Assembly (NCBI GenBank): GCA_002069965.1
Contig: MWCI01000030.1
Coordinates: 1 to 36,406 of the forward strand
Reading direction: 5' to 3'
DNA from: Spirochaetes bacterium ADurb.Bin218
Lineage (GTDB): Bacteria > Spirochaetota > UBA4802 > UBA5550
DNA: 36,406 bases
In this document: positions 25,752-34,689 of the stretch, in pieces
Layout of the letters: each line of letters starts with the position of its first letter
Position numbering within the stretch: the first letter of the stretch is position 1
Notes under the pieces: generated by a model
The model's database searches: none
The model's input: only the letters and a program-made list of their open reading frames with translations
Told to the model about the DNA's origin: nothing
Position numbers and translations under genes: made by a program

Positions 25752-28223
25752 TCATAATTTAAAAAATGAAAGCTTCTCCTTGAGTAATTCCGCCTTTTTA
25801 GTCATATCCTCTGCCGATGAAGCTATCTCTTCTGCAGATGCAGCTGTATCCTGAGTTTTGCGATTTATCTGCTCCATGGTTTTTGTCATCTCTATATTAG
25901 AGAGCATCTGCTCATTTGTAGAAGATGAAATTATATCTGCCATTTCCATGAGCTTTTGCATATCAGCAAGAACGACCTCACTTGCCTTTGACTGATATTT
26001 TGCAGACTCTGTAATTTTTTGCACAAGACCTTCCATGGAGGCTATCAGGTTTATTATTACATTAAGAGCTTTGGCTGTTTCCTCAACATAATTTTTACCT
26101 CTGCTAACCTCAGAAAGCCCCTCATTGACTATCTCTGTAATGCTCTTTGCACTCATGGCAGTTTGATCCGCAAGCTTGGAGATCTCCTCAGCAACAACAG
26201 CGAAGCCTCGTCCATGTTCTCCTGCACGAGCTGCCTCTATACTTGCATTGAGTGCCAGGAGATTAACCTTATCTGATATATCGCTTATGGCCATAACCAT
26301 CTCTGCTATCTTTTGAGTGCTTATATCAATGCTATTCATCCCCTTAATTGCATTTTCCATAAGCTCTCTCCCCGCATTTGCCTGAGCTGTCATCTCTTTT
26401 GAATTGCTCAAAGCATCAACAGTTAATGACATAACTCCTGTTATGTGAGATTTTAGCTCCTCCATGGATGAGCAGGTTTTTGCAGTGAGTTCCTGCTGCG
26501 ATTTAGTATTATTATTGATAAGCTCAATAGCACCAGAAAGCTCCTCCAGAGACGCTGAGGATTCTTCAATGGCTGCTGCCTGACTCTGAGCAGCGTCAGA
26601 GAGCACTCTACTGGTATCAGAGAGAGCATTCGCTGCGGAGGTAAGATCACCAGTTGTGCCAAGAACGCTTTCAATCACCTCTTTCAGTTTTTTGATAAAA
26701 ATTTTAAGATTACGCAGCATCTCGCCAAATTCATCTTCAAGATAATCTTTTGTTTTGGCATTAAGATCACCACCGGAGAGAGCTTTAAAGACATTAATTG
26801 TATTGTGTATTGGACGTGAAAAGGTTCTTGATATGTAATATATCACCATAAAAGCAACTGCAGTTGATCCAATTAAAAGAATAATCATTGCAATTATAAG
26901 ATTATTAATCTCTTTTGTATAATCCTTTCTATTGAGAGAAAATACTAAATAAGTTCCTGTTGATGGAATAAGAGTTTTATATGAAATAGTTCTCTGTCCA
27001 TTAAAGACATAACTAAAAAAACTGTCTGAAGGCGATGTAACTAATTTTTCTACGTCCTTGTATATTTTACCATCATTTATTATATCAAGACCTACCTTTT
27101 TACCTATAAGCCTATCATCTGTTCCATGGAATAAAAACTTTCCATCACTGGATATGATCATAAAACGACCAGATTCACCTATCTTTTCTGAAGAAAGCAT
27201 TGAATTTATATCATCAACAAGAATTGTCACACCAAGGGCACCAACCAGTTCATCTCCTTTGAAAACAGGAACAACTCCAACCATTGCTCTCTTTTTGCTT
27301 ATCTGACTTATTAGAGGCTCAGAAAAAACAGTGCGTTTTTGGGCGATCATTGTCTTAAAGTATGGCCTCTCTGATATATCCCCTACACCACCAAAACTAT
27401 GAATACCCTTTCCAGTGAGATTGCCACAGAAATACATCTCCACAACGCCTTTCTTGGGATTTTTGCCAAGGCTTACCAAAAAGGGCATTATTTTATTATA
27501 ATCCATGCTTTGAATAAGCTCTGTCTTTGCATAGGAGTTCAACTCTGTCTCTACATTACCAAAAAATCTATCAACCTCAGAATTAACTTTTTTTACGCTG
27601 AGTGAGATCAATGTATTGATCTTATCAAGAGACTGAGCATCATATACTCTATATATTCCAGCATAAGCAAGGAGCATAAGTCCAAGAAAAGAGGCAATAA
27701 AAGGAATTGCAAGCTTTTCCATAAGGGATAAAGGCCTTAAGCCTGCTGCTATTTTAAACCTAAAAAGATAAATATTGACTATGTAATAAAAAACTGCCCC
27801 TGCTATAACAGAAAGAATAGCTCCCAGCAAAAAGAAAAAAACGCCCTGTTGTAGAGATAAAAAAATATCTCCTCTGTAACCAAAGAAAAGTGCTATAACA
27901 GGAGCAGAAAGTGATATGAGTATCAGAAGAGCCATTGAAATATATGGGTATGACTTAATGACATGAAAAGACTCATCCCCACTGGAGGTTGATATCTTAT
28001 CTATCTCTCGCAACAGAGCTCTGTTCCTTGCTGCAAAAACAAAAAATCCAATTAGTGCAATGGGTATATAAAAGACAACAATATATCCCAGAAGCACAAC
28101 AGAATTGCTAAATCCAATGGCAATTGCAAGCAACAGAAAATATACAAATGGCAACAGTGCTGCAAGAGTTAAAAAAGATCCTATTACACGTTTTTTTGTC
28201 CTTTCCATTAAAGACTCTGTCAT
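25752..28223 (-). CDS. Methyl-accepting chemotaxis protein with multi-helix N-terminus and Cache domain
   Basis: 823 residues. The N-terminal 190 residues hold about five hydrophobic helices, unusual for a chemoreceptor. A periplasmic double-Cache-like domain follows (about 200-440: RPYFKTMIAQKRTVFSEP, VGVVPVFKGDELVGALGVTI, GRFMIISSDGKFLFHG). Next are a further transmembrane helix (about 446-467), HAMP and a full cytoplasmic signalling domain with the hairpin tip NLLALNASIEAARAGEHGRGFAVVAEEISKLAD. It feeds the CheA/CheW array. A GGGGGA site precedes the ATG by about 9 nt. A sigma-28-like promoter lies upstream. Confidence 0.95.
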   Translation of the reverse strand: MTESLMERTKKRVIGSFLTLAALLPFVYFLLLAIAIGFSNSVVLLGYIVVFYIPIALIGFFVFAARNRALLREIDKISTSSGDESFHVIKSYPYISMALLILISLSAPVIALFFGYRGDIFLSLQQGVFFFLLGAILSVIAGAVFYYIVNIYLFRFKIAAGLRPLSLMEKLAIPFIASFLGLMLLAYAGIYRVYDAQSLDKINTLISLSVKKVNSEVDRFFGNVETELNSYAKTELIQSMDYNKIMPFLVSLGKNPKKGVVEMYFCGNLTGKGIHSFGGVGDISERPYFKTMIAQKRTVFSEPLISQISKKRAMVGVVPVFKGDELVGALGVTILVDDINSMLSSEKIGESGRFMIISSDGKFLFHGTDDRLIGKKVGLDIINDGKIYKDVEKLVTSPSDSFFSYVFNGQRTISYKTLIPSTGTYLVFSLNRKDYTKEINNLIIAMIILLIGSTAVAFMVIYYISRTFSRPIHNTINVFKALSGGDLNAKTKDYLEDEFGEMLRNLKIFIKKLKEVIESVLGTTGDLTSAANALSDTSRVLSDAAQSQAAAIEESSASLEELSGAIELINNNTKSQQELTAKTCSSMEELKSHITGVMSLTVDALSNSKEMTAQANAGRELMENAIKGMNSIDISTQKIAEMVMAISDISDKVNLLALNASIEAARAGEHGRGFAVVAEEISKLADQTAMSAKSITEIVNEGLSEVSRGKNYVEETAKALNVIINLIASMEGLVQKITESAKYQSKASEVVLADMQKLMEMADIISSSTNEQMLSNIEMTKTMEQINRKTQDTAASAEEIASSAEDMTKKAELLKEKLSFFKL

Positions 28224-28302
28224 TGTAACTTATCCCCCTCATATCTTAGAGATAGAAACTTTAATTAAATCCAAAGTGAATTCTAAAACTTTACAAATGT
28301 TT

Positions 28303-28328
28303 CTACCGGCTGGATGTATATTTTTTTA
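28303..28328 (-). promoter_or_regulatory. Sigma-28-like promoter for the chemoreceptor
   Basis: On the minus strand TAAA, 14 nt and GCCGGTAG (6 of 8 matches to GCCGATAA) lie about 80 nt before the chemoreceptor ATG. ATAA with 15-nt spacing is the alternative -35. It is weaker than the sigma-28 site at 8929-8955. Confidence 0.4.
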
Positions 28329-28416
28329 TAATAAACACCATATAAATCCAAAGTCAAGATCAAAAAAAATTTTTCAACTCTAAAATATTCATCTTTAATT
28401 ATTCTAATTATTATTG

Positions 28417-28446
28417 TTGACATAATAAAAAACTCCTATTTAAAAT
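28417..28446 (+). promoter_or_regulatory. Putative sigma-70 promoter for YtfJ-like gene
   Basis: TTGACA (28417-28422), an 18-nt spacer and TAAAAT (28441-28446) lie about 80 nt before the start codon. Confidence 0.5.
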
Positions 28447-28528
28447 AATTTACCTCAATTAAATACAAATAATCCTGGTCACAGGAAAATGAGGTTTTCT
28501 ATCTTTAAATTTTATAAGGAGATTTTTT

Positions 28529-29062
28529 ATGAAAAGATTTTCAAAAAGCTTAATTGCATTTTTAGCAGTAATTATCGCTTCTGCTTCTCTCTATGCGCTC
28601 TCTGTAGGCCAGAGCGTATCCAATGTCACAATAAGGGATGCCAATGACAACCCTGCAACAATTCCAGATCTTGGTGCAAAGGTTCTCACAATTTTTTACA
28701 ACGACGCTGAGGCTGCAGACATAAGTGACCCAATGTCCGATGCTTTAAAGGCAAAAAACTACCCAGAAACAAAAACCCGCGGTATAGGTATTGCAAATCT
28801 TAAGGATTCTGTTGCTCCAAACTGGGTAATCAGAAAGATAGTCCAAAGCAAAATCAAAAAATACAATTCCACAATACTCACAGATGTTGATTTAACCTTA
28901 GCAAAATCATGGGGACTTGGATATTGCAACAATAAATCTATTTGCATAATCATAGGCAAAGATTCAAAAGTAAAATACATAAAATATATGGATAAAAATA
29001 ACCCTCCATCTCAGGCAGATATCGACTATGTGGTCAAATTAGTGGGTGATTTAATAAAATAA
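28529..29062 (+). CDS. Exported YtfJ-like thioredoxin-fold protein
   Basis: 177 residues. A signal peptide (about 1-24, ending SLYA) precedes VGQSVSNVTIRDANDNPATIPDLGAKVLTIFYND, RGIGIANLKDSVAPNWVIRKIVQSKI, STILTDVDLTLAKSWGL and SICIIIGKDSKVKYIKYMDK. This order matches the YtfJ family (thioredoxin-like, periplasmic). There is no CxxC, so it is probably not a classical redox enzyme. AAGGAG is about 8 nt before the ATG. Role unknown; a hairpin terminator follows. Confidence 0.82.
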   Translation: MKRFSKSLIAFLAVIIASASLYALSVGQSVSNVTIRDANDNPATIPDLGAKVLTIFYNDAEAADISDPMSDALKAKNYPETKTRGIGIANLKDSVAPNWVIRKIVQSKIKKYNSTILTDVDLTLAKSWGLGYCNNKSICIIIGKDSKVKYIKYMDKNNPPSQADIDYVVKLVGDLIK

Positions 29063-29093
29063 AATCAAGTTAAATAAAATTTGACTTGATTTT
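29061..29093 (+). terminator. Terminator after YtfJ-like gene
   Basis: AAAATCAAGT (29061-29070) and its exact complement (29084-29093) form a 10-bp stem, extended inward by an AAAT/ATTT pairing across a T-G wobble. The right arm ends in TTTT and overlaps the -35 region of the next promoter. Confidence 0.65.
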
Positions 29094-29115
29094 AATTACA
29101 AAAGCTTGCTATAAT
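29086..29115 (+). promoter_or_regulatory. Sigma-70 promoter for satP
   Basis: TTGATT (29086-29091), an 18-nt spacer and a perfect TATAAT (29110-29115) lie about 33 nt upstream of the permease ATG. AGGGAGGA is the ribosome-binding site. Confidence 0.65.
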
Positions 29116-29148
29116 GGCCGCTAAAAAAATAAAAATAGGGAGGATTTT

Positions 29149-29712
29149 ATGAGTAATCAGAATCTGGCTAATCCAGCGCCAGTGGGTCTCCTCGGATTTG
29201 GGATGACTACAATTCTTCTAAACTTGCACAATGCCGGTTTGTATCCACTTGATGCAATGATTCTTGGTATGGGCGTTTTCTTTGGTGGACTTGCTCAACT
29301 TATTGCTGGCACAATGGAATTCAAAAAAGGCAACACCTTTGGTCAGGCTGCATTCATGTCTTATGGTGCTTTCTGGCTGCTTTTAGTCTTTCTTCTCCTC
29401 ATCCCTAAGGTAAGCATATGGGCACCTTTTGCTCCATCTCTCTTTTCTATGGGATGCTTCTTCACTGTTTGGGGAATTTTTACACTCTTTATGTATATTG
29501 GAACTCTAAACAGCAACAAAGCAACTCAGATCATTTTCCTTTCTCTTACAATTCTCTTTTTCCTTCTTGCTGCAAGGGATTTTCTTGAAAGCGAGCTTAT
29601 AGGAAAAATTGCAGGATGGGAAGGAATATTCTGTGGTCTTAGTGCTTTTTACACAGCTCTCGCTGAAATACTCAACGAAAAAATGGGGAAAACATTTCTC
29701 CCTCTTGGCTGA
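29149..29712 (+). CDS. satP: Acetate/succinate transporter (AceTr, GPR1/FUN34/YaaH family)
   Basis: 187 residues with six hydrophobic helices. The family signature NPAPVGLLGFGMTTILL (N-P-[AG]-P-L-G-L) is at the N-terminus, followed by GGLAQLIAGTMEFKKGNTFGQAAFMSYGAFWL. Members move acetate and succinate across the inner membrane. It is a single-gene unit with its own promoter and a strong terminator. ATG has GGGAGGA 7 nt upstream. Confidence 0.93.
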   Translation: MSNQNLANPAPVGLLGFGMTTILLNLHNAGLYPLDAMILGMGVFFGGLAQLIAGTMEFKKGNTFGQAAFMSYGAFWLLLVFLLLIPKVSIWAPFAPSLFSMGCFFTVWGIFTLFMYIGTLNSNKATQIIFLSLTILFFLLAARDFLESELIGKIAGWEGIFCGLSAFYTALAEILNEKMGKTFLPLG

Positions 29713-29743
29713 TTAAGAAGACAAAACTAAAGTCTTACTTATA

Positions 29744-29771
29744 AAAAGAGCTCTCAATTGAGAGCTCTTTT
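29744..29771. terminator. Bidirectional terminator between satP and tonB
   Basis: A perfect 28-bp palindrome (14-bp half AAAAGAGCTCTCAA) with A and T runs at its ends lies between the convergent satP and tonB genes and should end transcription from both sides. Confidence 0.85.
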
Positions 29772-29797
29772 ATATATCTTGCAAAAAAATTATACTC

Positions 29798-30445
29798 CTA
29801 CTCAAGAGTAAAATTCACAGGAAGATAATGAGCCATCTTTACCCTTTTGCCAGATTTATAACCAGGGGAAAAGCGCATCCTCTTTACCACTTTAAGAGCC
29901 TGCTCATTAAATCCATAGGGAGCCTTTCCTGAGGCAATATTTGCAGAAATCAAAGAACCGTTCTCATCAATCTGAACAAGTACCACAACCTGATATTCTT
30001 TTATATTGGCAGATTTTGCCTCTTCTGGGTAATACTGCCGCAAATCAAAATCAACAATAGCACGGGGAGGAGTATCGCCATTAAAGGAAAAGAGATAGCC
30101 ATCCTTATCTGTTCCATCTCCAGAAATCTGATTTGTATTTATATTTTTTTCCTCAGGATCATCTCCAGTCTTTGAAGAGCCCTCAACCCACTCATCCTTT
30201 TCCACATGAGCAGGAGAAGAATCACCACCAATAAGCTCTGGCGGGATATCCATTTCTATTTCTGGATGTTCCAGTTCAAAGCCCTGAGTAACACTTGCCT
30301 CTGCCTCAGCTGTCTTAATCTTTGTCATAAAATAAGGTGCTGCCAGAGTCAGATGGACAAACAGTGATACTAAAATCGAAATTCTAAATAGATGCTTTAT
30401 CTTGATCTTCTTCTTTTTTATGGTTATAATAAGAGACTCATCCAT
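29798..30445 (-). CDS. tonB: TonB energy-transducing protein
   Basis: 215 residues. One transmembrane helix (about 19-41) is followed by an acidic, proline-containing linker (about 55-125). A TonB C-terminal domain (about 130-215) has YYPEEAKSANIKEYQVVVLVQIDENGSL, GFNEQALKVVKRMRFSPGYKSGKRVKMAHYLPVNFTLE. It transmits proton-motive energy from ExbB/ExbD to outer-membrane receptors. It is the last gene of the six-gene uptake operon, 9 nt after exbD. Confidence 0.9.
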   Translation of the reverse strand: MDESLIITIKKKKIKIKHLFRISILVSLFVHLTLAAPYFMTKIKTAEAEASVTQGFELEHPEIEMDIPPELIGGDSSPAHVEKDEWVEGSSKTGDDPEEKNINTNQISGDGTDKDGYLFSFNGDTPPRAIVDFDLRQYYPEEAKSANIKEYQVVVLVQIDENGSLISANIASGKAPYGFNEQALKVVKRMRFSPGYKSGKRVKMAHYLPVNFTLE

Positions 30446-30454
30446 AAAAACACC

Positions 30455-30859
30455 TTACTTTTTAACAGAAAGAGCCATTCGAGTAACACCACACTTACGA
30501 AGCAATCCCATCACTCTTGAAACAGATCCATAAGAAAGACTTTCATCTGCAGAAAGAGTTACTCTCATATTAGGCCTGTATTTTACCTCACGGCTTATCT
30601 CATCTACAAGACCGGATTCCGAAACACTTCGACCTTCCAGAAAATACTTCCCTTCTTTTGTAATAGCAACCTGCTTTGACTCCTTAATATTTGGATCTGC
30701 AGCTGCAACCTTTGGAAGGTTTATATTGATTGACTCTTTCTTTAAAAAATTTGCTGTTACCATAAATATAACAAGCAACACAAGAATAATATCAACCATG
30801 GGAGTTATATTGATATCACTTATAATTCCATCATCATCTTTTGATGAACCAAAAGCCAT
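30455..30859 (-). CDS. exbD: ExbD/TolR-type biopolymer transport protein
   Basis: 134 residues. The membrane helix starts DINITPMVDIILVLLVIFMV, with the conserved proton-path Asp at residue 23 and the ITPMVD motif, followed by a periplasmic domain. It pairs with ExbB. GAGGTG precedes the ATG by about 7 nt; the gap to exbB is 39 nt. Confidence 0.95.
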   Translation of the reverse strand: MAFGSSKDDDGIISDINITPMVDIILVLLVIFMVTANFLKKESININLPKVAAADPNIKESKQVAITKEGKYFLEGRSVSESGLVDEISREVKYRPNMRVTLSADESLSYGSVSRVMGLLRKCGVTRMALSVKK

Positions 30860-30898
30860 TGTAGCACCTCTTTATTCTTTTATATTTAAAACTAAATA

Positions 30899-31507
30899 TT
30901 ATTCCTTTGCAGCACTTGCCAGAGCCTCTTTTGAAAGTATCTCCAGATTCTGCACAACGTTTTTTAGCCTCTTGCTAAAGTAGTTGTTTAGCATAACCAC
31001 AGGAATTGCAATAAGAAGACCACAGGCAGTTGCAAGCAAAGCAGTGGATATACTCCTCATAACAACCTCAGCACCTGTATTCCCAAGTGTACCAAGATTA
31101 TAAAAGGCCTTAATAATTCCAAGAACAGTTCCAAGGAGTCCAATAAATGGAGCATTGTTGCCCAGAGAAGAAAGTATTATTATACGTTTTTCAAGAAACA
31201 TTCTCTCTTCAATGATCTTACCTTCCATCATATGTCCAAGAGGTTTTTCACCTGATGAAAAATGTTCTTTTATAAAAGCAGCAAATCTTGCATAAACAGA
31301 TTCCGGATATTGCTCCATATAAATCCCAAGAGACTGAATTTCCTTAGATCTGAGCTTTCCAATTATCTCATTGAAAATCTTCTCACCAATACGAGCATTG
31401 TGTCTAAAGATAAGACCTCTTTCTATTACAACAGCAAGAGCCAGAACGCTTGCAAGTCCCATTATTGTGAAAATAATTCTCTCACCTAAAGTAAGTAAAT
31501 TTTCCAT
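30899..31507 (-). CDS. exbB: ExbB/TolQ/MotA-type proton channel protein
   Basis: 202 residues with three hydrophobic helices (about 10-30, 105-130, 148-175). SSLGNNAPFIGLLGTVLGIIKAF and ISTALLATACGLLIAIPVVMLNNYF are the ExbB/TolQ signature regions. It forms the proton channel with ExbD to energise TonB. A GAGG site lies about 7 nt before ATG; it is 24 nt after the upstream lipoprotein gene. Confidence 0.95.
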   Translation of the reverse strand: MENLLTLGERIIFTIMGLASVLALAVVIERGLIFRHNARIGEKIFNEIIGKLRSKEIQSLGIYMEQYPESVYARFAAFIKEHFSSGEKPLGHMMEGKIIEERMFLEKRIIILSSLGNNAPFIGLLGTVLGIIKAFYNLGTLGNTGAEVVMRSISTALLATACGLLIAIPVVMLNNYFSKRLKNVVQNLEILSKEALASAAKE

Positions 31508-31531
31508 AAAATTTCCTCATTATTTTGATCA

Positions 31532-31882
31532 TTATTTATAATAGCGAATAACCTTTCCGTGAACATGAACTATATCTACAGTTCCTATAATGTAAACCCT
31601 TTTCTCCCTTGTAATCTTTACCTCAATGAGATTATCTCCCCCCTTACTTCTTATTGCATCCACAATAGCCTCATCAATACTGACTTTAGGGGTAACAGAA
31701 AAAATAGAGAACAAAGTAAAGGATGAGGAGCTACCCTCCGCCTCGCCAATGACTTCATAATTGGGACTGGACAAAAAAGCTGCACTCTCTTCAATTGCTA
31801 CAGGATGAGATTTGCTATAGAGGCAACCAGAAAAAAATGCAGAAACAACTAAAAAAATTGTAAGTTTACAAAAAAATCTCAT
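31532..31882 (-). CDS. Lipoprotein B, paralogue of its neighbour
   Basis: 116 residues. A lipoprotein signal ends FFSGC (Cys about 20). The core reads SIDEAIVDAIRSKGGDNLIEVKI, then a strand-rich HGKVIRYYK end. The adjacent upstream lipoprotein has DMAIKDALSQKGGDTLINVRC at the same place, so the two are tandem paralogues. Its ATG overlaps the neighbour's stop by 4 nt. Family not recognised. Its place between receptor and exbB suggests an envelope role in uptake. Confidence 0.75.
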   Translation of the reverse strand: MRFFCKLTIFLVVSAFFSGCLYSKSHPVAIEESAAFLSSPNYEVIGEAEGSSSSFTLFSIFSVTPKVSIDEAIVDAIRSKGGDNLIEVKITREKRVYIIGTVDIVHVHGKVIRYYK

Positions 31883-32247
31883 TTTCCCTTACCCTTAGAA
31901 GAAGTATCCATTGAACCAAGGCGCACAGCCTCTCCCTCAACTACAACTGTATTTAAGCCAAATAAAAAATAATACCTGTAAACCTCATAGCAGCGAACAT
32001 TTATGAGAGTATCTCCTCCCTTTTGAGACAAAGCGTCTTTAATTGCCATATCAATATCCGGCCTACCAATCATAAAGAGTCCCAGAAATGACCAGGCAGT
32101 ATCACTCCCCTGACATTTACCAAGATTTTCCGTTATTACTTTGCCTGAAAGTGGGCTCAGAGATGATGTCACGCATACAGGGGTAGTGCTGCATGAGGAA
32201 AATGCAACTGCTATAATTGCTGCTAAAATAATAATTTTTATCTTCAT
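31879..32247 (-). CDS. Lipoprotein A, paralogue of its neighbour
   Basis: 122 residues with a lipobox ending FSSC (Cys about 19). The core DIDMAIKDALSQKGGDTLINVRCYEVYRYYFLFGLNTVVVEGEAVRLG is shared in outline with the next gene. It has AAGGAG about 7 nt before ATG. It starts 14 nt after the TonB-dependent receptor stop, so all are in one operon. Function unknown; possibly a receptor accessory lipoprotein. Confidence 0.75.
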   Translation of the reverse strand: MKIKIIILAAIIAVAFSSCSTTPVCVTSSLSPLSGKVITENLGKCQGSDTAWSFLGLFMIGRPDIDMAIKDALSQKGGDTLINVRCYEVYRYYFLFGLNTVVVEGEAVRLGSMDTSSKGKGK

Positions 32248-32261
32248 AAATCTCTCCTTGT

Positions 32262-34676
32262 CTAAAACTTAGCCTCTACACCAAAATTTGGCAAAATGGC
32301 AATATCATCTGTCTTTTTGATGCGAGGATTTTTGCCTTCTTCATAGGGGTATCTGTAATCATACCTATATTCTTTTGTTCTGTAATTATAGACATTGATA
32401 ATCTCAAAATACCAGCTGACAAATCCCCATTTATAGATTGTTCTGTAGCTATATCTCAAATCAAGGCGATGCTCAAAAGGCAGTGTCTTTGAATGGGGAG
32501 TGCCATATTCAGGAACATATCTGTCTGTTGGTCCTGAATATGTGGTATCAAGGGTTGAGCTAATTATAGGAGTATAGGGCAGGCTTGAATTAAACTGAAA
32601 CCTTGCACTCAATGTATGAGAGCCAGAGGTGTATCCCGCAACAGCCTTCAGGACGTGAACCTGCTCAAACCAGGTATGAAGCCACTGATCTCCATAGCTA
32701 TCTGTAAACATATTGGATTTAAAGCGGGAGTTGGTATAGGTATAACTTAACCAGCCAAAAAGACCCTTATCTCCTTCATCATTAACCTTTCCCATAAGCT
32801 CAAAGCCCCTGGATTTTATCTCTGCACAATTTCTAAAATTCTTAATATTTCCAGAAGAATCCGCCCATTCCTCTTCAACCATGAGATCCCAAAATTCATT
32901 GTTAAAGCCCTCAAGCTTTACTGTGTAATCTCCAAACTTCTGTTCTATGCTTAGGGATCTATGAATTGCCCTCTGGGGATCAAGGTAATCAATGCCTGCC
33001 AGCATTGGAGTATGGTTAAAGTAATTCCCATTGGTCTGGATAAAATGGCTGTAATAGCCACCTGCTACTCCCAATGTCGTCCCACTTTTTAAAGAAAGTG
33101 TTGCTGCTCCACGTGGATCAATCACCATTTTATCAGTCCGCTTAAGATACTCCGAATGGAGGCCAGGCACAAGACTTAGTGGTCCAAAGACAAATTTATT
33201 TTCCACAAAATAAACAAAGGTATAATTTTCAATAGTATCATCCAGTTCAATTATCCTAACAAGATCTGGATCGCTTGGATCAAAGTTGCCCTCACTCATC
33301 TTCCGTAAAAGAACCATTTTACCATCTATGTTGAATCTATAGTAATTAAACTCAACCCCAGCCTTAAGCTTTGCCTTGTTTTCCCACCATTCAAAGTCAA
33401 GCTTATCTTTAACACCAAAGATAAAAGGCCTTGAAGTAGTTCCAAGATCACGCGCCCATGCCACTTGAGATTTCGGCACATCGGCCCATCTATAATAAGT
33501 AGTCATAGCACCATAGGACATAAGTGTATTGGAAAATTTTTTCCCGGTAGTAAAGGTATAATAAAGGCCTACATTATGGGATTGCTGATTTTGCTTCCAT
33601 ACCATATCTTCCCATAGAGGGTCATCACCCTCTTCCATAGCATCTTCATTATAAATCAGCTTGAGCTTATCTTTGCTACCAAAGGAGAGAAATGTCAAAA
33701 AATTTTGCTCATCCAGTTTATACTTTGCCTTAAACTGATAATCATAATACTCAACCACCTGTTCAAGATTTTGATCAAGAACATACTCATAAAAAAGAGG
33801 TATAAATATAGTAAGATAGCCGACTCTTCCACCTGCTATGATATAGCCTTTGTTTTCTATTTTTTCCTTTCCATCTACATTATTGGTTTCTGTTAATGGT
33901 TCTTTCAAAAGCACGCTTGCAGATATAAGACCAACGTCAACATTTCCTCCTCGTTTTTCCACCTCATCTATTGTGTTTATATTTATAATAGCGCCCTGAC
34001 TGTTTGAAAACTGCGAAGGATAAGCAGAGGAGTATAAGTCAATCTCTCTTATCAAATCATTATTTATTACAGAGTGAAATCCGCCAAAGTGCATTGGGTT
34101 AAAAATAGGAATATCATCAATATAATATCCATTTACAGCATCATCTGCACCGCGAATAACCAATGGGCCAAAAATACCAAAGGGACGGCTCACGCTTGGT
34201 AAAGATGTAAGAGCATTAAGTGAATCTCCAAAGGAAGCAGGCACCTCCTTAATTTGCTTAACAGTCATTGTATGGCGGGAAATCTTTTGCACATCCCTTT
34301 CACCCCTTATTACAATGGCAGATCCCTTTGATATAAAAGGGGAGAGATAAAAATCCTGCAATGTATTCCCACTAACAACAATAGAGGTAGTTACACTCTG
34401 CAGACCTGTGGATTGAACTTTTACAGTATATGTTCCAGACCTTGGCAAAGAGACATAGTATTTACCCTGAGGAGCATTTACAACCAGCCCTGCCTCCTGC
34501 ACAATGATTATGGCAAAGGTGACATTTTTTTTAGTTGAAGAGTCTATGACATTACCACTGAGAGAATAGCTCTGTGCGAAGAGATCTGTCCCCAAGAATA
34601 AAGTTAATAATAAAAAAAACAGCCGACCAGAGTTTAAGGAAGGCTGCCTTTTTATCTGATTTTTGATAAGTTTCAT
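32262..34676 (-). CDS. TonB-dependent outer-membrane receptor with carboxypeptidase-like N-terminal domain
   Basis: 804 residues. A signal peptide (hydrophobic core about 19-33, end LFAQ) has an unusually long polar N-region (MKLIKNQIKRQPSLNSGR). A CarboxypepD_reg-like domain (about 37-115) is followed by a plug (about 125-240) with LNALTSLPSVSRPFGIFGPLVIRGADDAVNGYYIDDIPIFNP. A long beta-barrel ends in Phe (GVEAKF), the usual last residue. It imports a bound ligand across the outer membrane using the TonB/ExbB/ExbD encoded after it. Ligand unknown. Its leader and first 16 codons are duplicated in front of mntA. Confidence 0.9.
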   Translation of the reverse strand: MKLIKNQIKRQPSLNSGRLFFLLLTLFLGTDLFAQSYSLSGNVIDSSTKKNVTFAIIIVQEAGLVVNAPQGKYYVSLPRSGTYTVKVQSTGLQSVTTSIVVSGNTLQDFYLSPFISKGSAIVIRGERDVQKISRHTMTVKQIKEVPASFGDSLNALTSLPSVSRPFGIFGPLVIRGADDAVNGYYIDDIPIFNPMHFGGFHSVINNDLIREIDLYSSAYPSQFSNSQGAIININTIDEVEKRGGNVDVGLISASVLLKEPLTETNNVDGKEKIENKGYIIAGGRVGYLTIFIPLFYEYVLDQNLEQVVEYYDYQFKAKYKLDEQNFLTFLSFGSKDKLKLIYNEDAMEEGDDPLWEDMVWKQNQQSHNVGLYYTFTTGKKFSNTLMSYGAMTTYYRWADVPKSQVAWARDLGTTSRPFIFGVKDKLDFEWWENKAKLKAGVEFNYYRFNIDGKMVLLRKMSEGNFDPSDPDLVRIIELDDTIENYTFVYFVENKFVFGPLSLVPGLHSEYLKRTDKMVIDPRGAATLSLKSGTTLGVAGGYYSHFIQTNGNYFNHTPMLAGIDYLDPQRAIHRSLSIEQKFGDYTVKLEGFNNEFWDLMVEEEWADSSGNIKNFRNCAEIKSRGFELMGKVNDEGDKGLFGWLSYTYTNSRFKSNMFTDSYGDQWLHTWFEQVHVLKAVAGYTSGSHTLSARFQFNSSLPYTPIISSTLDTTYSGPTDRYVPEYGTPHSKTLPFEHRLDLRYSYRTIYKWGFVSWYFEIINVYNYRTKEYRYDYRYPYEEGKNPRIKKTDDIAILPNFGVEAKF

Positions 34677-34689
34677 AAAAATATTTCCA
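34630..34689. repeat. 60-bp direct repeat, copy A (receptor gene start)
   Basis: These 60 bp match 35260-35319 at 58 positions, in the same orientation and 630 bp apart. Copy A spans the 13 bp before the ATG and the first 16 or so codons of the TonB-dependent receptor. It begins immediately after the hepT stop codon. Confidence 0.9.

Larger units (their letters stand above)
28224..28528. other. Divergent promoter region
   Basis: 305 bp without a gene, between the chemoreceptor (minus) and YtfJ-like gene (plus). It contains a sigma-28-like element on the minus strand and a sigma-70-like promoter on the plus strand. Nothing else recognisable was seen. Confidence 0.6.
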
